Positions 1 through 9,170 are shown, counted from the stretch's first letter. The stretch is DNA of 64,000 nucleotides from Marinomonas sp. TW1 (GCF_001625355.1 NZ_JSEE01000005.1:62001-126000); one strand, 5' to 3'. Program-made: numbers and translations. The notes: generated by a model not told the origin, from the letters alone.

Positions 1-571
1 GATTCGCGTGCAATTGCTCGTAGTAATTCCAGCCTAGCGTTTTATCATCCGTTAAGGTCGCAAGGTGAATCAGTGCCGCGCCAGAATACAAAGGGCTAGG
101 CATGGCCACTTGGTTTTTATATTCCGGCTTCACCAGATCCGACCAATCCGTTGGATGTTGTGGTGCTTTTTGATGACGAACAATGCCCGTCGTGATCAAT
201 TTTGTACCGTAGTAATAACCCTTATCGCTGTACAAACTGTCTTCGTATTGTCTGCGGTTAGGACTTAAGTAGGATTCTAAATAACCGTCCGACACCATGG
301 ATTCCATGGTCACGCTGTCGGCAATTAACAGCACATCAGGTTTCACCACACCAGAAGACAATTCAGCGCGCAACTTAGTCATCAACTTTGTGGTGCCGTC
401 ACGAACCCATTCTACTTTGATGTCTGGATTGGCCGCTTCAAAAGCGTCCACTGTCATTTGCGCATCTTTGTTTGGCTGACTGGTATACAGGGTCAACGTC
501 TCTTGAGCTTGCGCAGAAAGAGGAAAAGCAAGTGCCGCTGCGCATATCAATAAAGTCTTCTTAACGGTCAT
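1..571 (-). CDS. ABC transporter periplasmic substrate-binding protein (partial)
   Basis: The N-terminal ~190 residues are present; the rest lies off the left edge. An Arg/Lys-poor signal peptide starting MTVKKTLLICAAALAF and ending near SAQAQ is followed by ETLTLYTSQPNKDAQ, the start of the type of binding protein used for ferric iron, 2-aminoethylphosphonate and similar ligands. The motif KPDVLLIADSVTME and a later DWSDLVKPEYKNQVAMP also fit this family. The ATG at 571 is preceded by a GAGA-type ribosome site. It is transcribed away from the DeoR gene at 713, so the two probably share a control region. The ligand cannot be told from this fragment. Confidence 0.8.
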   Translation of the reverse strand, partial: MTVKKTLLICAAALAFPLSAQAQETLTLYTSQPNKDAQMTVDAFEAANPDIKVEWVRDGTTKLMTKLRAELSSGVVKPDVLLIADSVTMESMVSDGYLESYLSPNRRQYEDSLYSDKGYYYGTKLITTGIVRHQKAPQHPTDWSDLVKPEYKNQVAMPSPLYSGAALIHLATLTDDKTLGWNYYEQLHAN

Positions 572-618
572 TGGGAAACTCTCTTTTTGATAAGTGAGCT
601 GCAACAATACCGACACAA

Positions 619-638
619 TTTGACACTATAGTGACAAA
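619..638. promoter_or_regulatory. 20-bp palindrome, candidate operator
   Basis: TTTGaCACTATAGTGaCAAA is a dyad with only the paired A/A positions breaking symmetry. It lies between the divergent binding-protein and DeoR genes, where an operator would be expected. Binding by the DeoR product is inference. Confidence 0.4.
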
Positions 639-662
639 AAATTTTCGTTTAATGGCGACCTT

Positions 663-678
663 CTTTCGTTTCGAAAAG
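663..678. promoter_or_regulatory. CTTTCGTTTCGAAAAG inverted repeat, candidate DeoR-family operator
   Basis: CTTTCG and CGAAAAG face each other across TTT. CTTTC-type inverted motifs are known for several DeoR-family sugar regulators. The site lies 35 bases upstream of the chosen DeoR start; a second TTTCGTTT copy is just before it. Autoregulation is an inference. Confidence 0.35.
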
Positions 679-712
679 CCACGTGAAAAACATATTAAAA
701 GGACTCAACCCT

Positions 713-1462
713 ATGAATAAGCGACATCATGAAATTGTCCAATGGGTAAATTTACAAGGAAGACAGACGTTACAAGCCGTCGCAGACCAGTTTTCGGTTT
801 CAGTGCAAACCATTCGTTCAGACATTCGATTATTAGCGGAAAAAGGGCTAATACTGCGCAGCCACGGTGAAGTAATTCCATTTCCACATCGTGAAAATAT
901 CAGTTTTGACCAACGGCGGATTCGTCATGCCGCAGGTAAAAAACACATTGCCGACCTGTGTGTGAGCAAGATTGCGGATTATCAATCGATCTTTCTCGGC
1001 AGTGGTTCAAGTGTCGCGGAAGTGGCGAGTCAGCTGACGTCATTTCAAGGCCTACAAGTGATGACGACCAACTTACATGCCGCGCGCAATTTATGTGAAC
1101 ACCCAGATTGCGAGCTGACGATTTCGGGCGGTCGAGTACGGATGCGTGACCAAGATGTCATTGGCGGTGATGCCATGCGTTTTTTCCAACGTTATCGCGC
1201 CGACATTGGTATTTTTTCCGTCGCGGCAACCAATAAACAAGGACATTTGTTTGATTTCACCGACGAAGAAGTCATGGCCAGAGAAGCCTTGGTAGAACAT
1301 TGTCATTATCGTATTTTGGTGATCGACAGCACAAAATTTGATACTGAATCTCGTTGTTTATGGGGAAAGATGAGCGACTATGATTGTGTCATTACCGACC
1401 AACAACCTGCTCCCGCGCTATTAAGTACCCTGACCTATCAAGGTGTCGAGGTATTGTATTGA
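713..1462 (+). CDS. DeoR/GlpR-family transcriptional regulator
   Basis: A 249-residue regulator. The N-terminal ~55 residues form the DeoR winged helix-turn-helix (RHHEIVQWVNLQG, then SVQTIRSDIRLLAEKGLILRSHG). The remainder is the DeoRC sensor fold related to sugar-phosphate isomerases, with FLGSGSSVAEVA, TTNLHAARNL and GGRVRMRDQDVIGG. The ATG at 713 was chosen over an in-frame GTG at 683 because AAAGGA lies just upstream of it and the helix-turn-helix then begins at the usual distance. It probably controls the divergent ABC transporter; the effector, presumably a phosphorylated metabolite, is unknown. Confidence 0.88.
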   Translation: MNKRHHEIVQWVNLQGRQTLQAVADQFSVSVQTIRSDIRLLAEKGLILRSHGEVIPFPHRENISFDQRRIRHAAGKKHIADLCVSKIADYQSIFLGSGSSVAEVASQLTSFQGLQVMTTNLHAARNLCEHPDCELTISGGRVRMRDQDVIGGDAMRFFQRYRADIGIFSVAATNKQGHLFDFTDEEVMAREALVEHCHYRILVIDSTKFDTESRCLWGKMSDYDCVITDQQPAPALLSTLTYQGVEVLY

Positions 1463-1520
1463 CCAGCACATGCCATGTTTGTAGACATTGCACAGAAGGT
1501 ATTTGACCGGAATCTAGACC

Positions 1521-1560
1521 AAGCCCCAAGCACTGACGTTTAAGTGCGTGGGGCTTTTTA
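1521..1560 (+). terminator. Rho-independent terminator after the DeoR gene
   Basis: AAGCCCCAAGCACT pairs with AGTGCGTGGGGCTT with one mismatch around an 8-base loop, followed by TTTT. It lies 58 bases after the DeoR stop and before the convergent aldehyde dehydrogenase. Confidence 0.8.
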
Positions 1561-1576
1561 AACACGCATTTGCGTG

Positions 1577-3001
1577 TCACAAATGCGGCCAGAATTTCGC
1601 CACAATGCGATGCACCCATCGATCGTAAGGAGGCGCAATCAGGGCGACCAAATTCACACCAGACTTACGCAAAACCGCTTTATTATGTGAAAAGGTTCGA
1701 AAGCCTTCTTCGGCATGATAGGCCCCCATGCCGGAGTCTCCCACGCCACCAAAAGGCAAATCAGATTGAGCCACGTGAATCAAAGCATGGTTGATCACCA
1801 ACCCACCGCTGGCGATGCTTTGCTCACAACGTTGTTCGTCTTCTTTATGCTGTGTAAATAAATACATGGCCAAAGGACGAGGGCGTTGTTGGATGTATTG
1901 AAAGCCTTCGTCTATGGTCTGGTAAGTTTGTATCGGCAAGATCGGCCCAAAAATTTCATCCTGCATCACCGCGAGTTTTTCCTCAGCCTCATGCAGAACA
2001 TGCAACGCGAGCTTTCCTTCTAAGGTATCTGGTCCTTGTGGTAAAAGGTTGTCACATTGGACACCAGATGCTTGCGCTTCTTCTAGGTAGCCTTGCAAAC
2101 GCGAGAGCTGTCGGTCATTAATGATGCTGGTGTAGTCTGGGCTGGCAATGCCTTGCGGATATTGATCTGCTAATACCTTTTTAAGGTGTTCAATCAGCTC
2201 GGCTTTTTGAGACTCATGGCACAACACGTAATCCGGAGCCACACAGGTTTGCCCTGCATTAATAAGCTTAGCAAAGACCAACTTTTTCGCGGTATCCGCT
2301 AAGTCCGCCGATGGCGTGATCAAGAGAGGTGACTTGCCCCCCAATTCCAATGTGACAGGGGTGAGGTGCTGAGCGGCATTTTTCATCACAATACGGCCAA
2401 CGTTGGTCGAGCCCGTAAACAGCAAATGATCGAATGCCAATTGACTAAATTGATTGGCAATGTCCGCTTCACCTTCTATCACTTCAGCCCACTCATCACC
2501 GCAAGCGGTTTGTAAAATTTGGCGTAATACTTTATTAGTCGCCGGACAAAACTCCGACACCTTCAACATCACTCGGTTACCTGCCGCGATGGCACCAACG
2601 ATGGGCCCCAGAGACAGCAAAACAGGGTAATTCCAAGGCGCGATCACACCCACTAACCCTTTAGGTTGATAAAACACCTTGCCACTGGCTGGCCAACTGG
2701 TCATATGCAAAGATCGTCGACTCGGCTTCATCCATTTGTGTAAATGCTTTAAGGTGTGTTTGATTTCACCCAATAGCGGCACTAACTCAATCAAACGCGA
2801 TTCAGCATGGGCGCGACAGCCGAAGTCTTGCTGTAACGCATCCAACAAGGGGACTTCATACTCTAATAGGGTTGTTTTTAGACTCAACAATAACTGCCGT
2901 CTAGCCTCTTCAGAAGGATACGGTTTGGTTCGAGTCAATGATTTCAAACGAGCGAAAGCCGAGTTAAGTTGTGCTTCCGAATCAATAAGTGTGCTGGTCA
3001 T
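1577..3001 (-). CDS. Coniferyl-aldehyde-type NAD(P) aldehyde dehydrogenase
   Basis: A 474-residue class 3-like aldehyde dehydrogenase. It carries the cofactor motif APWNYPVLLSLGP, the general base in LELGGKSP (Glu219) and the nucleophile in NAGQTCVAPDY (Cys253). Family members oxidise coniferyl aldehyde and other aromatic or long-chain aldehydes to acids. The C-terminus ends in a hydrophobic/basic segment (RWVHRIVAKFWPHL), a membrane-association feature also seen in fatty-aldehyde members. The start at 3001 has GAGG five bases upstream; an alternative ATG at 3037 adds 12 residues. It is divergent from the SGNH hydrolase. Exact substrate is not determinable. Confidence 0.85.
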   Translation of the reverse strand: MTSTLIDSEAQLNSAFARLKSLTRTKPYPSEEARRQLLLSLKTTLLEYEVPLLDALQQDFGCRAHAESRLIELVPLLGEIKHTLKHLHKWMKPSRRSLHMTSWPASGKVFYQPKGLVGVIAPWNYPVLLSLGPIVGAIAAGNRVMLKVSEFCPATNKVLRQILQTACGDEWAEVIEGEADIANQFSQLAFDHLLFTGSTNVGRIVMKNAAQHLTPVTLELGGKSPLLITPSADLADTAKKLVFAKLINAGQTCVAPDYVLCHESQKAELIEHLKKVLADQYPQGIASPDYTSIINDRQLSRLQGYLEEAQASGVQCDNLLPQGPDTLEGKLALHVLHEAEEKLAVMQDEIFGPILPIQTYQTIDEGFQYIQQRPRPLAMYLFTQHKEDEQRCEQSIASGGLVINHALIHVAQSDLPFGGVGDSGMGAYHAEEGFRTFSHNKAVLRKSGVNLVALIAPPYDRWVHRIVAKFWPHL

Positions 3002-3149
3002 GTCCGCCTCAAAAGAATTATTGGTTTTATTGTTCATCCAAGCGCACCTAACAAAAAGGAAATTGTCTGTTTATTGATCAATGTCGTTTCCTAACCCACG
3101 GTGGTTGGCTACACTTTAATCTACTAAGAATAAGAGCAAGGAGCGTATT

Positions 3150-3770
3150 ATGGCAACCATACTCTGTTACGGCGATTCTCTCACTTGGGGCAGCGTACCA
3201 AACGGCGGTCGCTATCCTAAACATCTGCGCTGGCCATCCAAACTAAATGGCTTACTAGGCTCTCAGCACCAAGTCATTAATTTTGGCTTGCCTGGGCGAA
3301 CCACCATTTGGAACGACCCTTTTTTAGAAGGACGCAACGGCTTAGCCTATCTACAAGCCGCATTGGAAACCTTCGGGCCTGTCGACCTTCTTATCATCAT
3401 GCTGGGCACCAATGACTTAAAGCGCCACTTCAATGTTGGAGCTTACGAAGCGGCAAAAGGCGTGGAAAAGCTGATCGCGAAGTCAAGAATACCAAGTGAC
3501 CACGGATTCCCGAGCCCAAGTCTGTTGATCATTGCCCCACCAAATATTTTATCCCCAAAAGGCGCGATGTCTGAAAGTTTCAGCGGCGCCACTGAAAAAT
3601 CCCAATATTTTCATCAACATTACCAAGATATTACCTCACAGAATCAATGCCTCTTCCTAAATTCCGCAGGCGTGTTGCAACCCAGCGATATCGATGGTGT
3701 CCACCTAGATACTCAAGGAAATGAGCAACTTGCCAACGCCATTTTTGAATTAATAAAAGACAAAATTTAA
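3150..3770 (+). CDS. SGNH/GDSL-family hydrolase (arylesterase or lipase-like)
   Basis: A 206-residue esterase. The nucleophile block is CYGDSLTWG near residue 6, the oxyanion Asn block is LGTNDLK, and the catalytic Asp/His pair is in DGVHLD near the C-terminus. All four SGNH blocks are present, so it should be active on acyl or aryl esters. No signal peptide is visible, suggesting a cytoplasmic enzyme. AAGGAG lies before the ATG. It is divergent from the aldehyde dehydrogenase with 148 bases between starts, so an aldehyde/ester link is possible but unproven. Confidence 0.88.
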   Translation: MATILCYGDSLTWGSVPNGGRYPKHLRWPSKLNGLLGSQHQVINFGLPGRTTIWNDPFLEGRNGLAYLQAALETFGPVDLLIIMLGTNDLKRHFNVGAYEAAKGVEKLIAKSRIPSDHGFPSPSLLIIAPPNILSPKGAMSESFSGATEKSQYFHQHYQDITSQNQCLFLNSAGVLQPSDIDGVHLDTQGNEQLANAIFELIKDKI

Positions 3771-4187
3771 ATATAACATACTGTTTTTATAGGAATTTAT
3801 AGCGTTTATTTGATAATTGATAGACATCAGATAGACGCTCTCTCGTTTTTTTCTTCAAAGTGAATCTAAAAATTGGCAGAAATTAATGGGGTGTTAGATC
3901 TTGACAAAAACACAGTCCTAATAATGGTTGTTATGAAAAGTGAAAAATTGTACGAAATATGCACGATTATCCGGCCTTTTTTCGATTTAGATGAAATAAT
4001 CGGCCATGCTTGCATTTCGTTCACAAAGTTATCCACAAGATGCTGTGTGCCAATTCTCTGCTTCAAATAAACCGGGTTCCCCCTGAAAAACCAACTGTAT
4101 GTCGGAATTTAATGCATTTTGTACCTCAATTTTTAGAATGATCGACGTATGATACAAAGCACACTTGAGAGAAAAAGGACGCATAAT
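3771..4187. other. Intergenic region with one perfect DnaA box
   Basis: About 417 AT-rich bases without a convincing gene. Two ~65-codon frames here, one on each strand, lack ribosome sites and family resemblance. The only clear element is TTATCCACA at 4030-4038, a perfect DnaA-box 9-mer. The promoter of the dehydrogenase at 4188 must lie in the right half. Confidence 0.4.
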
Positions 4188-5057
4188 ATGAAGGTTAGCT
4201 TTATCGGACTCGGTACCATGGGGTTCCCAATGGCCGGACATTTAAGTAAAGCAGGTCATTCTGTTGTGGTTTACAACCGCTCAGTCGAAAAAGCACAATT
4301 ATGGTGTGATCACTTTGTCGGATCATACGTAGACACCCCGGCAGAAGCCGCACAAGATGCTGACATTGTGCTCACCTGTGTGGGCAACGACGAGGACCTC
4401 AAAGAGGTTTACTTAGGTCAGAATGGTGCTTTCCAATGCGCCAAACCTGGCACCTTATTCATTGATCATACGACCGCTTCCGCTGAAGTCGCAAAAACCT
4501 TACTGCATGCCGCCAATAAAAAAGGTTATGACTTTATGGACGCACCAGTGTCTGGTGGTCAAGCTGGCGCCGAGAATGGGGTATTAACGGTGATGATTGG
4601 GGGCGAACTCGCTCACCTCGAAAAAGCCAAGCCTGTATTAGACTGTTATGCCAAAGCCACCAGCCTCATGGGGGATGTGGGTCAAGGCCAAGTGGCCAAG
4701 ATGGTGAATCAAATTCTCATTGCAGGTGTTTTATCAGGACTTTCTGAAGGCATTCGCTTTGCCCAGCAAGCAGGCTTGGACATCCCAACCTTAGTCGATA
4801 CCCTCAAACACGGCGCGGCGGGCTCTTGGCAATTAGAAAATCGCGGAGAGACCATGGCCAAGGATGAATTTGATTTTGGTTTTGCCATTGAGTGGATGCA
4901 TAAGGACCTTGGTCTTTGTTTAGCGCAAGCGGAAAAAATGGGGCTGAATTTACCGCTGACTCAAGAAGTCGACGACAAATATCAGCAACTGATCAACGCA
5001 GGCCATGGCCGCCAAGACACGTCCGTTTTAATCAAAGCACTTGACCAAACAACCTAA
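4188..5057 (+). CDS. Beta-hydroxyacid dehydrogenase (2-hydroxy-3-oxopropionate reductase / 3-hydroxyisobutyrate dehydrogenase family)
   Basis: A 289-residue NAD(P)-dependent dehydrogenase. The Rossmann loop is FIGLGTMGFPMAGHL at the extreme N-terminus, the substrate signature is DAPVSGGQAGAENGVL, and the catalytic lysine lies in QVAKMVNQI. Family members reduce tartronate semialdehyde or oxidise 3-hydroxyisobutyrate. No neighbouring glyoxylate or valine genes settle which. The start at 4188 has AAAGGAC upstream; an in-frame ATG at 4149 would add 13 residues before the Rossmann fold and is less likely. It appears to be a single-gene unit. Confidence 0.87.
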   Translation: MKVSFIGLGTMGFPMAGHLSKAGHSVVVYNRSVEKAQLWCDHFVGSYVDTPAEAAQDADIVLTCVGNDEDLKEVYLGQNGAFQCAKPGTLFIDHTTASAEVAKTLLHAANKKGYDFMDAPVSGGQAGAENGVLTVMIGGELAHLEKAKPVLDCYAKATSLMGDVGQGQVAKMVNQILIAGVLSGLSEGIRFAQQAGLDIPTLVDTLKHGAAGSWQLENRGETMAKDEFDFGFAIEWMHKDLGLCLAQAEKMGLNLPLTQEVDDKYQQLINAGHGRQDTSVLIKALDQTT

Positions 5058-5067
5058 TGTTTTTTGA

Positions 5068-5092
5068 GCCAGAGAGGTCATGCCTCTCTGGC
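5068..5092 (+). terminator. Perfect 10-bp hairpin after the dehydrogenase
   Basis: GCCAGAGAGG and CCTCTCTGGC pair perfectly around TCATG, ten bases after the stop codon. There is no T-run on the + side, so it is a weak terminator or a 3'-end stabiliser. Confidence 0.5.
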
Positions 5093-5396
5093 AAAGCGCA
5101 CTAATCCCTGTCTCTTTACACACCTTTTTCCTCCCTGAACCCATCACTTTTCTAAACTGAGAAAATGAATTTGCACTTTTTTGCCTCATTCAGTTTTTGC
5201 CTTTTCGAGCTTCAAGCCAGATATAACAAGCCTTTACCTTCGTTATCGAAAATCTCTATTCATTAGACGTATAGGACATATCGTTATTTCGATTGGTCAT
5301 TGCTGATTGCTTCAGTACTCTTCAATAACGCTGTTTTGACAGTCTGTTCATCGGATCTGTCATATGGCTAAAGGGGGCTCAAGGATGAGGCAGAAC
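5093..5396. other. Gene-free stretch before the dpp-like operon
   Basis: No coding frame of note. The segment GAAAATCTCTATTCATTAG to GACAGTCTGTTCATCGGATC has several short self-complementary stretches and leads straight into the terminator at 5397. It could be a transcribed leader or small RNA, but no promoter is clear. Confidence 0.3.
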
Positions 5397-5436
5397 AGCC
5401 CCATTTAAACTTGGAGTTTGAATGGGGCTTGTTTTA
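5397..5436 (+). terminator. Intrinsic terminator upstream of the dpp-like operon
   Basis: AGCCCCATTTAAAC pairs with GTTTGAATGGGGCT (one G-U) around TTGGA and is followed by TGTTTT. It is 340 bases past the previous gene and about 100 before dppA, so it either ends an unrecognised transcript or acts as an attenuator. Confidence 0.7.
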
Positions 5437-5533
5437 TCAATAAGAAGGCTCTTTCCCACCTGATCACAAAAGTAACGAATATCGACTTCCCACGTGCTTA
5501 GCACGAATATAATTATGTTAATGGAGAGTTCAA

Positions 5534-7126
5534 ATGAAAAAAGGGCTAGCAAAACTAACGCTCGCGCTGATGACCGCCGGTGCCATTAGTACTACAGCTC
5601 ATGCGGCGACTACTTTGGTTTACTGCTCAGAAGGCAGTCCTGAAGGCTTTAACCCAGCTTTTTACACGTCTGGTACGACGTTTGATGCAACATCTAAAAA
5701 CATGTTCAACCGTTTGATGGAATTCAAACTTGGCACCACTGAAACTGAGCCAGGCTTGGCGACCAGCTACGATGTTTCTGCCGATGGCCTTGAGTACACT
5801 TTCCATTTGCGTAAGGGTGTGAAGTTCCATTCTTCTAAATCGTTCAAACCAACACGTGACTTTAATGCAGACGATGTCGTCTTCACATTTGACCGTCAGT
5901 GGAACAAAAACAACCCTTATCACACTGTTTCCGGTGGTTCATACGAATACTTCAACGGTATGGGTATGGGTGACCTAATCAAAGACATCGTGAAAGTAGA
6001 TGACTACACGGTGAAATTTGTTCTAAATCAGCCAGAAGCGCCTTTCATTGCCAACTTGGCGATGGACTTTGCGTCTATCTTCTCGAAAGAACAAGCTGAT
6101 TATCTAATGAAGAAAGGCACACCTGAGCAGCTTGATATCAACCCAGTTGCGACCGGTCCATTCCAAAAAGTTCAATACCAGAAAGACTCTTTGATTCGCT
6201 ACACCGCCTTTAAAGATTACTGGAAAGGCAAAGCCAAAGTGGATCGCTTAGTCTTCTCTATCACACCTGATGCTTCTGTTCGCTACGCGAAATTAAAAGC
6301 CGGTGAATGTGATGTGATGCCGTACCCGAATCCTGCTGATCTTGAGCAAATGGATCAGGATCCAAACATCAATCTAATGAGTCAAGAAGGTCTGAACGTT
6401 GGTTATCTTGCGTTCAACACTCAGAAGAAACCGTTTGATGACATTCGAGTTCGCCAAGCCCTTAACTTAGCAACGGACAAGAGCGCCATCATTGATGCGG
6501 TTTTCCAAGGCGCAGGTAAAGCGGCGAAAAACCCAATTCCACCCACTATGTGGTCTTACAATAACAACATTGTGGATTACCCATACGATCCTGTGAAAGC
6601 GAAAAAACTATTAGCCGAAGCGGGTTATCCTGATGGTTTCTCAACCAACATCTGGGCTATGCCAGTACAACGTCCATACAATCCAAATGCCCGTCGTATG
6701 GCTGAAATCATGCAAGAAGACTGGTCTAAAGTCGGTGTGAAAGCAGAAATCGTTTCTTACGAATGGGGTGAATACCTAAACCGTTCTAAGAAAGGTGAGC
6801 ACGACACGGTATTACTAGGTTGGACTGGTGACAACGGTGACCCAGATAACTTCCTATACGTTTTGCTAGGTTGTGATGGCGTCGGTGGTTCAAACCGTGC
6901 GCAATGGTGTAACGAAGAGTTCAACGACCTATTACTAGCGGCGAAGCAAACCTCTGACAAAGCTGAACGTACTAAGGATTACGAGCAAGCTCAAGTGGTC
7001 TTCAAGCGCGAAGCGCCTTGGATCACGGTGGCACACTCTGTTGTCTATGAGCCAATCAGCAAAGACGTTAAAGGGTATAAAATCGACCCTCTAGGTGGTC
7101 ATTACTTCTATAACGTAAGCAAATAA
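5534..7126 (+). CDS. dppA: Dipeptide/oligopeptide ABC transporter periplasmic binding protein
   Basis: A 530-residue family 5 solute-binding protein. A signal peptide ending THAA (about residues 1-24) is followed by TTLVYCSEGSPEGFNPAFYTSG, close to DppA. Later DppA-like landmarks are VFTFDRQWNKNNPYH, the cysteine pair region LLGCDGVGGSNRAQWCN, and NPNARRMAEIMQEDW. It captures peptides in the periplasm and delivers them to the permeases encoded next. It is first of five genes in the order binding protein, two permeases, two ATPases. Two hairpins follow its stop codon and may enrich this subunit. Peptide versus heme/ALA specificity is not resolved. Confidence 0.9.
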   Translation: MKKGLAKLTLALMTAGAISTTAHAATTLVYCSEGSPEGFNPAFYTSGTTFDATSKNMFNRLMEFKLGTTETEPGLATSYDVSADGLEYTFHLRKGVKFHSSKSFKPTRDFNADDVVFTFDRQWNKNNPYHTVSGGSYEYFNGMGMGDLIKDIVKVDDYTVKFVLNQPEAPFIANLAMDFASIFSKEQADYLMKKGTPEQLDINPVATGPFQKVQYQKDSLIRYTAFKDYWKGKAKVDRLVFSITPDASVRYAKLKAGECDVMPYPNPADLEQMDQDPNINLMSQEGLNVGYLAFNTQKKPFDDIRVRQALNLATDKSAIIDAVFQGAGKAAKNPIPPTMWSYNNNIVDYPYDPVKAKKLLAEAGYPDGFSTNIWAMPVQRPYNPNARRMAEIMQEDWSKVGVKAEIVSYEWGEYLNRSKKGEHDTVLLGWTGDNGDPDNFLYVLLGCDGVGGSNRAQWCNEEFNDLLLAAKQTSDKAERTKDYEQAQVVFKREAPWITVAHSVVYEPISKDVKGYKIDPLGGHYFYNVSK

Positions 7127-7127
7127 A

Positions 7128-7188
7128 TTGTCCTAGTTCGGACAAATAATGCCTGCTTGTTGATGAGAGAAAGTCAGCAAGTAGGCAT
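7128..7188 (+). promoter_or_regulatory. Tandem hairpins between the binding-protein and permease genes
   Basis: TTGTCC-TAGTTC-GGACAA (7128-7145) is followed by a 15-bp stem, ATGCCTGCTTGTTGA with TCAGCAAGTAGGCAT (7149-7188), containing two G-U pairs. No long T-run follows, so read-through is expected. Such hairpins commonly protect the binding-protein mRNA or reduce downstream expression. Confidence 0.6.
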
Positions 7189-7244
7189 TCTGTTGAACGA
7201 GTGAGTCCTCGATCAATTCGTACCCCGAGAGAGCCTGTCCTATT

Positions 7245-8255
7245 ATGTTCCAGTTTATTTTTCGTCGTTTAAGTCTGGTCGTGCCAACCTTTATCGGCAT
7301 CACCTTACTGACTTTCACGCTGATCCGTCTCATCCCTGGTGACCCTATTGAAGTCATGGCAGGAGAACGCGGTGTCAGTGCAGAGCGACATGCCGAGTTA
7401 AGCGCTCAACTAGGCTTTGATCAGCCTTTATATGTCCAATATTTCCGCTATGTTAGTGGTGTATTGCAAGGCGACCTAGGCAACTCCTTAATCACCAAAG
7501 AGCCGGTCATGAAAGAGTTTCTAACCCTCTTTCCGGCCACCATTGAGTTGGCGTTTTGTGCCGCCATCTTCGCAATTTTAGTGGGTCTACCTGCCGGTAT
7601 CTTTGCCGCGGTGAAACGAGGCACGGTATTAGACCATTCTGTTATGACCTTTTCTCTAACGGGTTATTCCATGCCTATCTTCTGGTGGGCTTTGCTGCTG
7701 ATGTTGGTCTTTTCCGTAACCTTAGGCTGGACTCCCGTATCTGGACGAATTGATGTGGTCTATTGGATCGATGATGTGACCGGATTTATGCTCATCGATG
7801 CGTTACTTTCCGATGAAGTTGGGGCATTCCGTTCCGCTGTCTCGCACTTAATTCTGCCCAGCATTGTACTAGGGACCATTCCCATGGCGGTGATCGCCCG
7901 TATGACACGCTCTTCCATGTTGGAAGTATTGAGCGAAGATTACATCCGCACAGCTCGAGCCAAAGGCATTGCTCCCTGGCGCGTCATCATTATTCACGCT
8001 TTACGTAATGCGCTGATCCCTGTGATCACGGTGATTGGTCTGCAAGTTGGTATTTTGTTGTCCGGCGCCATCCTCACCGAGACCGTATTTGCTTGGCCAG
8101 GCATCGGAAAATGGCTGATTGAGTCCATCGGACGTCGAGATTACCCCGTGGTGCAAGGTGGCATCTTAATTGTGGCCTGTATCATCATCACAGTGAATTT
8201 ATTAGTCGACATTGCCTATGGCATTGTTAATCCACGTATTAGACACAGTAAATAA
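7245..8255 (+). CDS. dppB: Dipeptide ABC transporter inner-membrane permease DppB-like
   Basis: A 336-residue permease with about six membrane segments. The N-terminus MFQFIFRRLSLVVPTFIGITLLTF is the classic DppB/OppB start. The ABC-contacting EAA loop reads EDYIRTARAKGIAPWRVIIIHALRNALIP. It forms the translocation channel with the next gene product. It follows the binding-protein gene after a 118-base spacer with hairpins and precedes dppC by 14 bases, so the permeases and ATPases are co-transcribed. Confidence 0.92.
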   Translation: MFQFIFRRLSLVVPTFIGITLLTFTLIRLIPGDPIEVMAGERGVSAERHAELSAQLGFDQPLYVQYFRYVSGVLQGDLGNSLITKEPVMKEFLTLFPATIELAFCAAIFAILVGLPAGIFAAVKRGTVLDHSVMTFSLTGYSMPIFWWALLLMLVFSVTLGWTPVSGRIDVVYWIDDVTGFMLIDALLSDEVGAFRSAVSHLILPSIVLGTIPMAVIARMTRSSMLEVLSEDYIRTARAKGIAPWRVIIIHALRNALIPVITVIGLQVGILLSGAILTETVFAWPGIGKWLIESIGRRDYPVVQGGILIVACIIITVNLLVDIAYGIVNPRIRHSK

Positions 8256-8269
8256 AAGGGCGCCGATTT

Positions 8270-9160
8270 ATGTCTTCTCAAACCATTACTGCGCCAATAC
8301 CAAAAACACCACTGCAAGAGTTTTGGCATTATTTCCGTACCAATAAAGGGGCTGTGGCGGGCCTGAGCTTTATTGTGCTGATTTGTTTTATGGCCATTTT
8401 TGCCGATTTTGTCGCACCACATTCTCCGTCACAACAGTATCGCGATGCACTCCTTCTACCGCCAGCATGGTTACAAGGTGGTAACTGGTCCTTTATTTTG
8501 GGAACAGATGATGTGGGTCGAGACATTCTGTCTCGTTTAATTCACGGCTCTCGTTTGTCTATCTCAGTAGGGATCGTCGCCGTGACCGCATCACTCATCA
8601 TGGGGATATTACTCGGGCTAATTGCTGGCTATTTCAAAGGTATGATCGACACCATGATCATGCGCATTGTCGACATCATGTTGGCCATGCCAAGCTTGCT
8701 GCTGGCGATTGCGATTGTCGCCATCTTAGGGCCAAGCATCGTCAATGCCGCATTGGCCATCTCCATTGTCTCGTTGCCGCATTATGTTCGTTTGACTCGA
8801 GCCGCGACCATGGCAGAAATGTCAAAAGACTATGTTACGTCCTCACGAGTCATCGGGGCGGGGCCACTTAGACTGATGTTTGTTTGTATTCTGCCAAACT
8901 GTTTGGCACCCCTTATCGTTCAAGCGACATTGGGTTTTTCCACTGCCATTCTCGATATGGCAGCCTTGGGTTTCCTAGGATTAGGCGCTCAACCGCCAAC
9001 CCCTGAGTGGGGCTCAATGCTGTCCGATGCACTGCAATTTGTACAGCGTGCTTGGTGGGTCGTGACCTTTCCTGGTTTGATGATCCTCATTACCGTTCTG
9101 GCGTTTAACTTAATGGGCGACGGCTTACGTGACGCCCTTGACCCTAAGTTAAAGCAATAG
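8270..9160 (+). CDS. dppC: Dipeptide ABC transporter inner-membrane permease DppC-like
   Basis: A 296-residue permease. A cytoplasmic N-terminus rich in Pro/Thr precedes the first membrane span ([25 protein letters not shown]). The motif [19 protein letters not shown] is typical of DppC/OppC. The EAA loop is [25 protein letters not shown]. It pairs with DppB to make the channel. It starts 14 bases after dppB and ends 10 bases before dppD. Confidence 0.92.
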   Translation: MSSQTITAPIPKTPLQEFWHYFRTNKGAVAGLSFIVLICFMAIFADFVAPHSPSQQYRDALLLPPAWLQGGNWSFILGTDDVGRDILSRLIHGSRLSISVGIVAVTASLIMGILLGLIAGYFKGMIDTMIMRIVDIMLAMPSLLLAIAIVAILGPSIVNAALAISIVSLPHYVRLTRAATMAEMSKDYVTSSRVIGAGPLRLMFVCILPNCLAPLIVQATLGFSTAILDMAALGFLGLGAQPPTPEWGSMLSDALQFVQRAWWVVTFPGLMILITVLAFNLMGDGLRDALDPKLKQ

Positions 9161-9170
9161 GAGAGGCCAA

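Noticed and set aside
3873..4070. 65-codon frame and its opposite-strand counterpart
   Set aside because: Start is a TTG without ribosome site; no family resemblance; both strands open only because the sequence is AT-rich.
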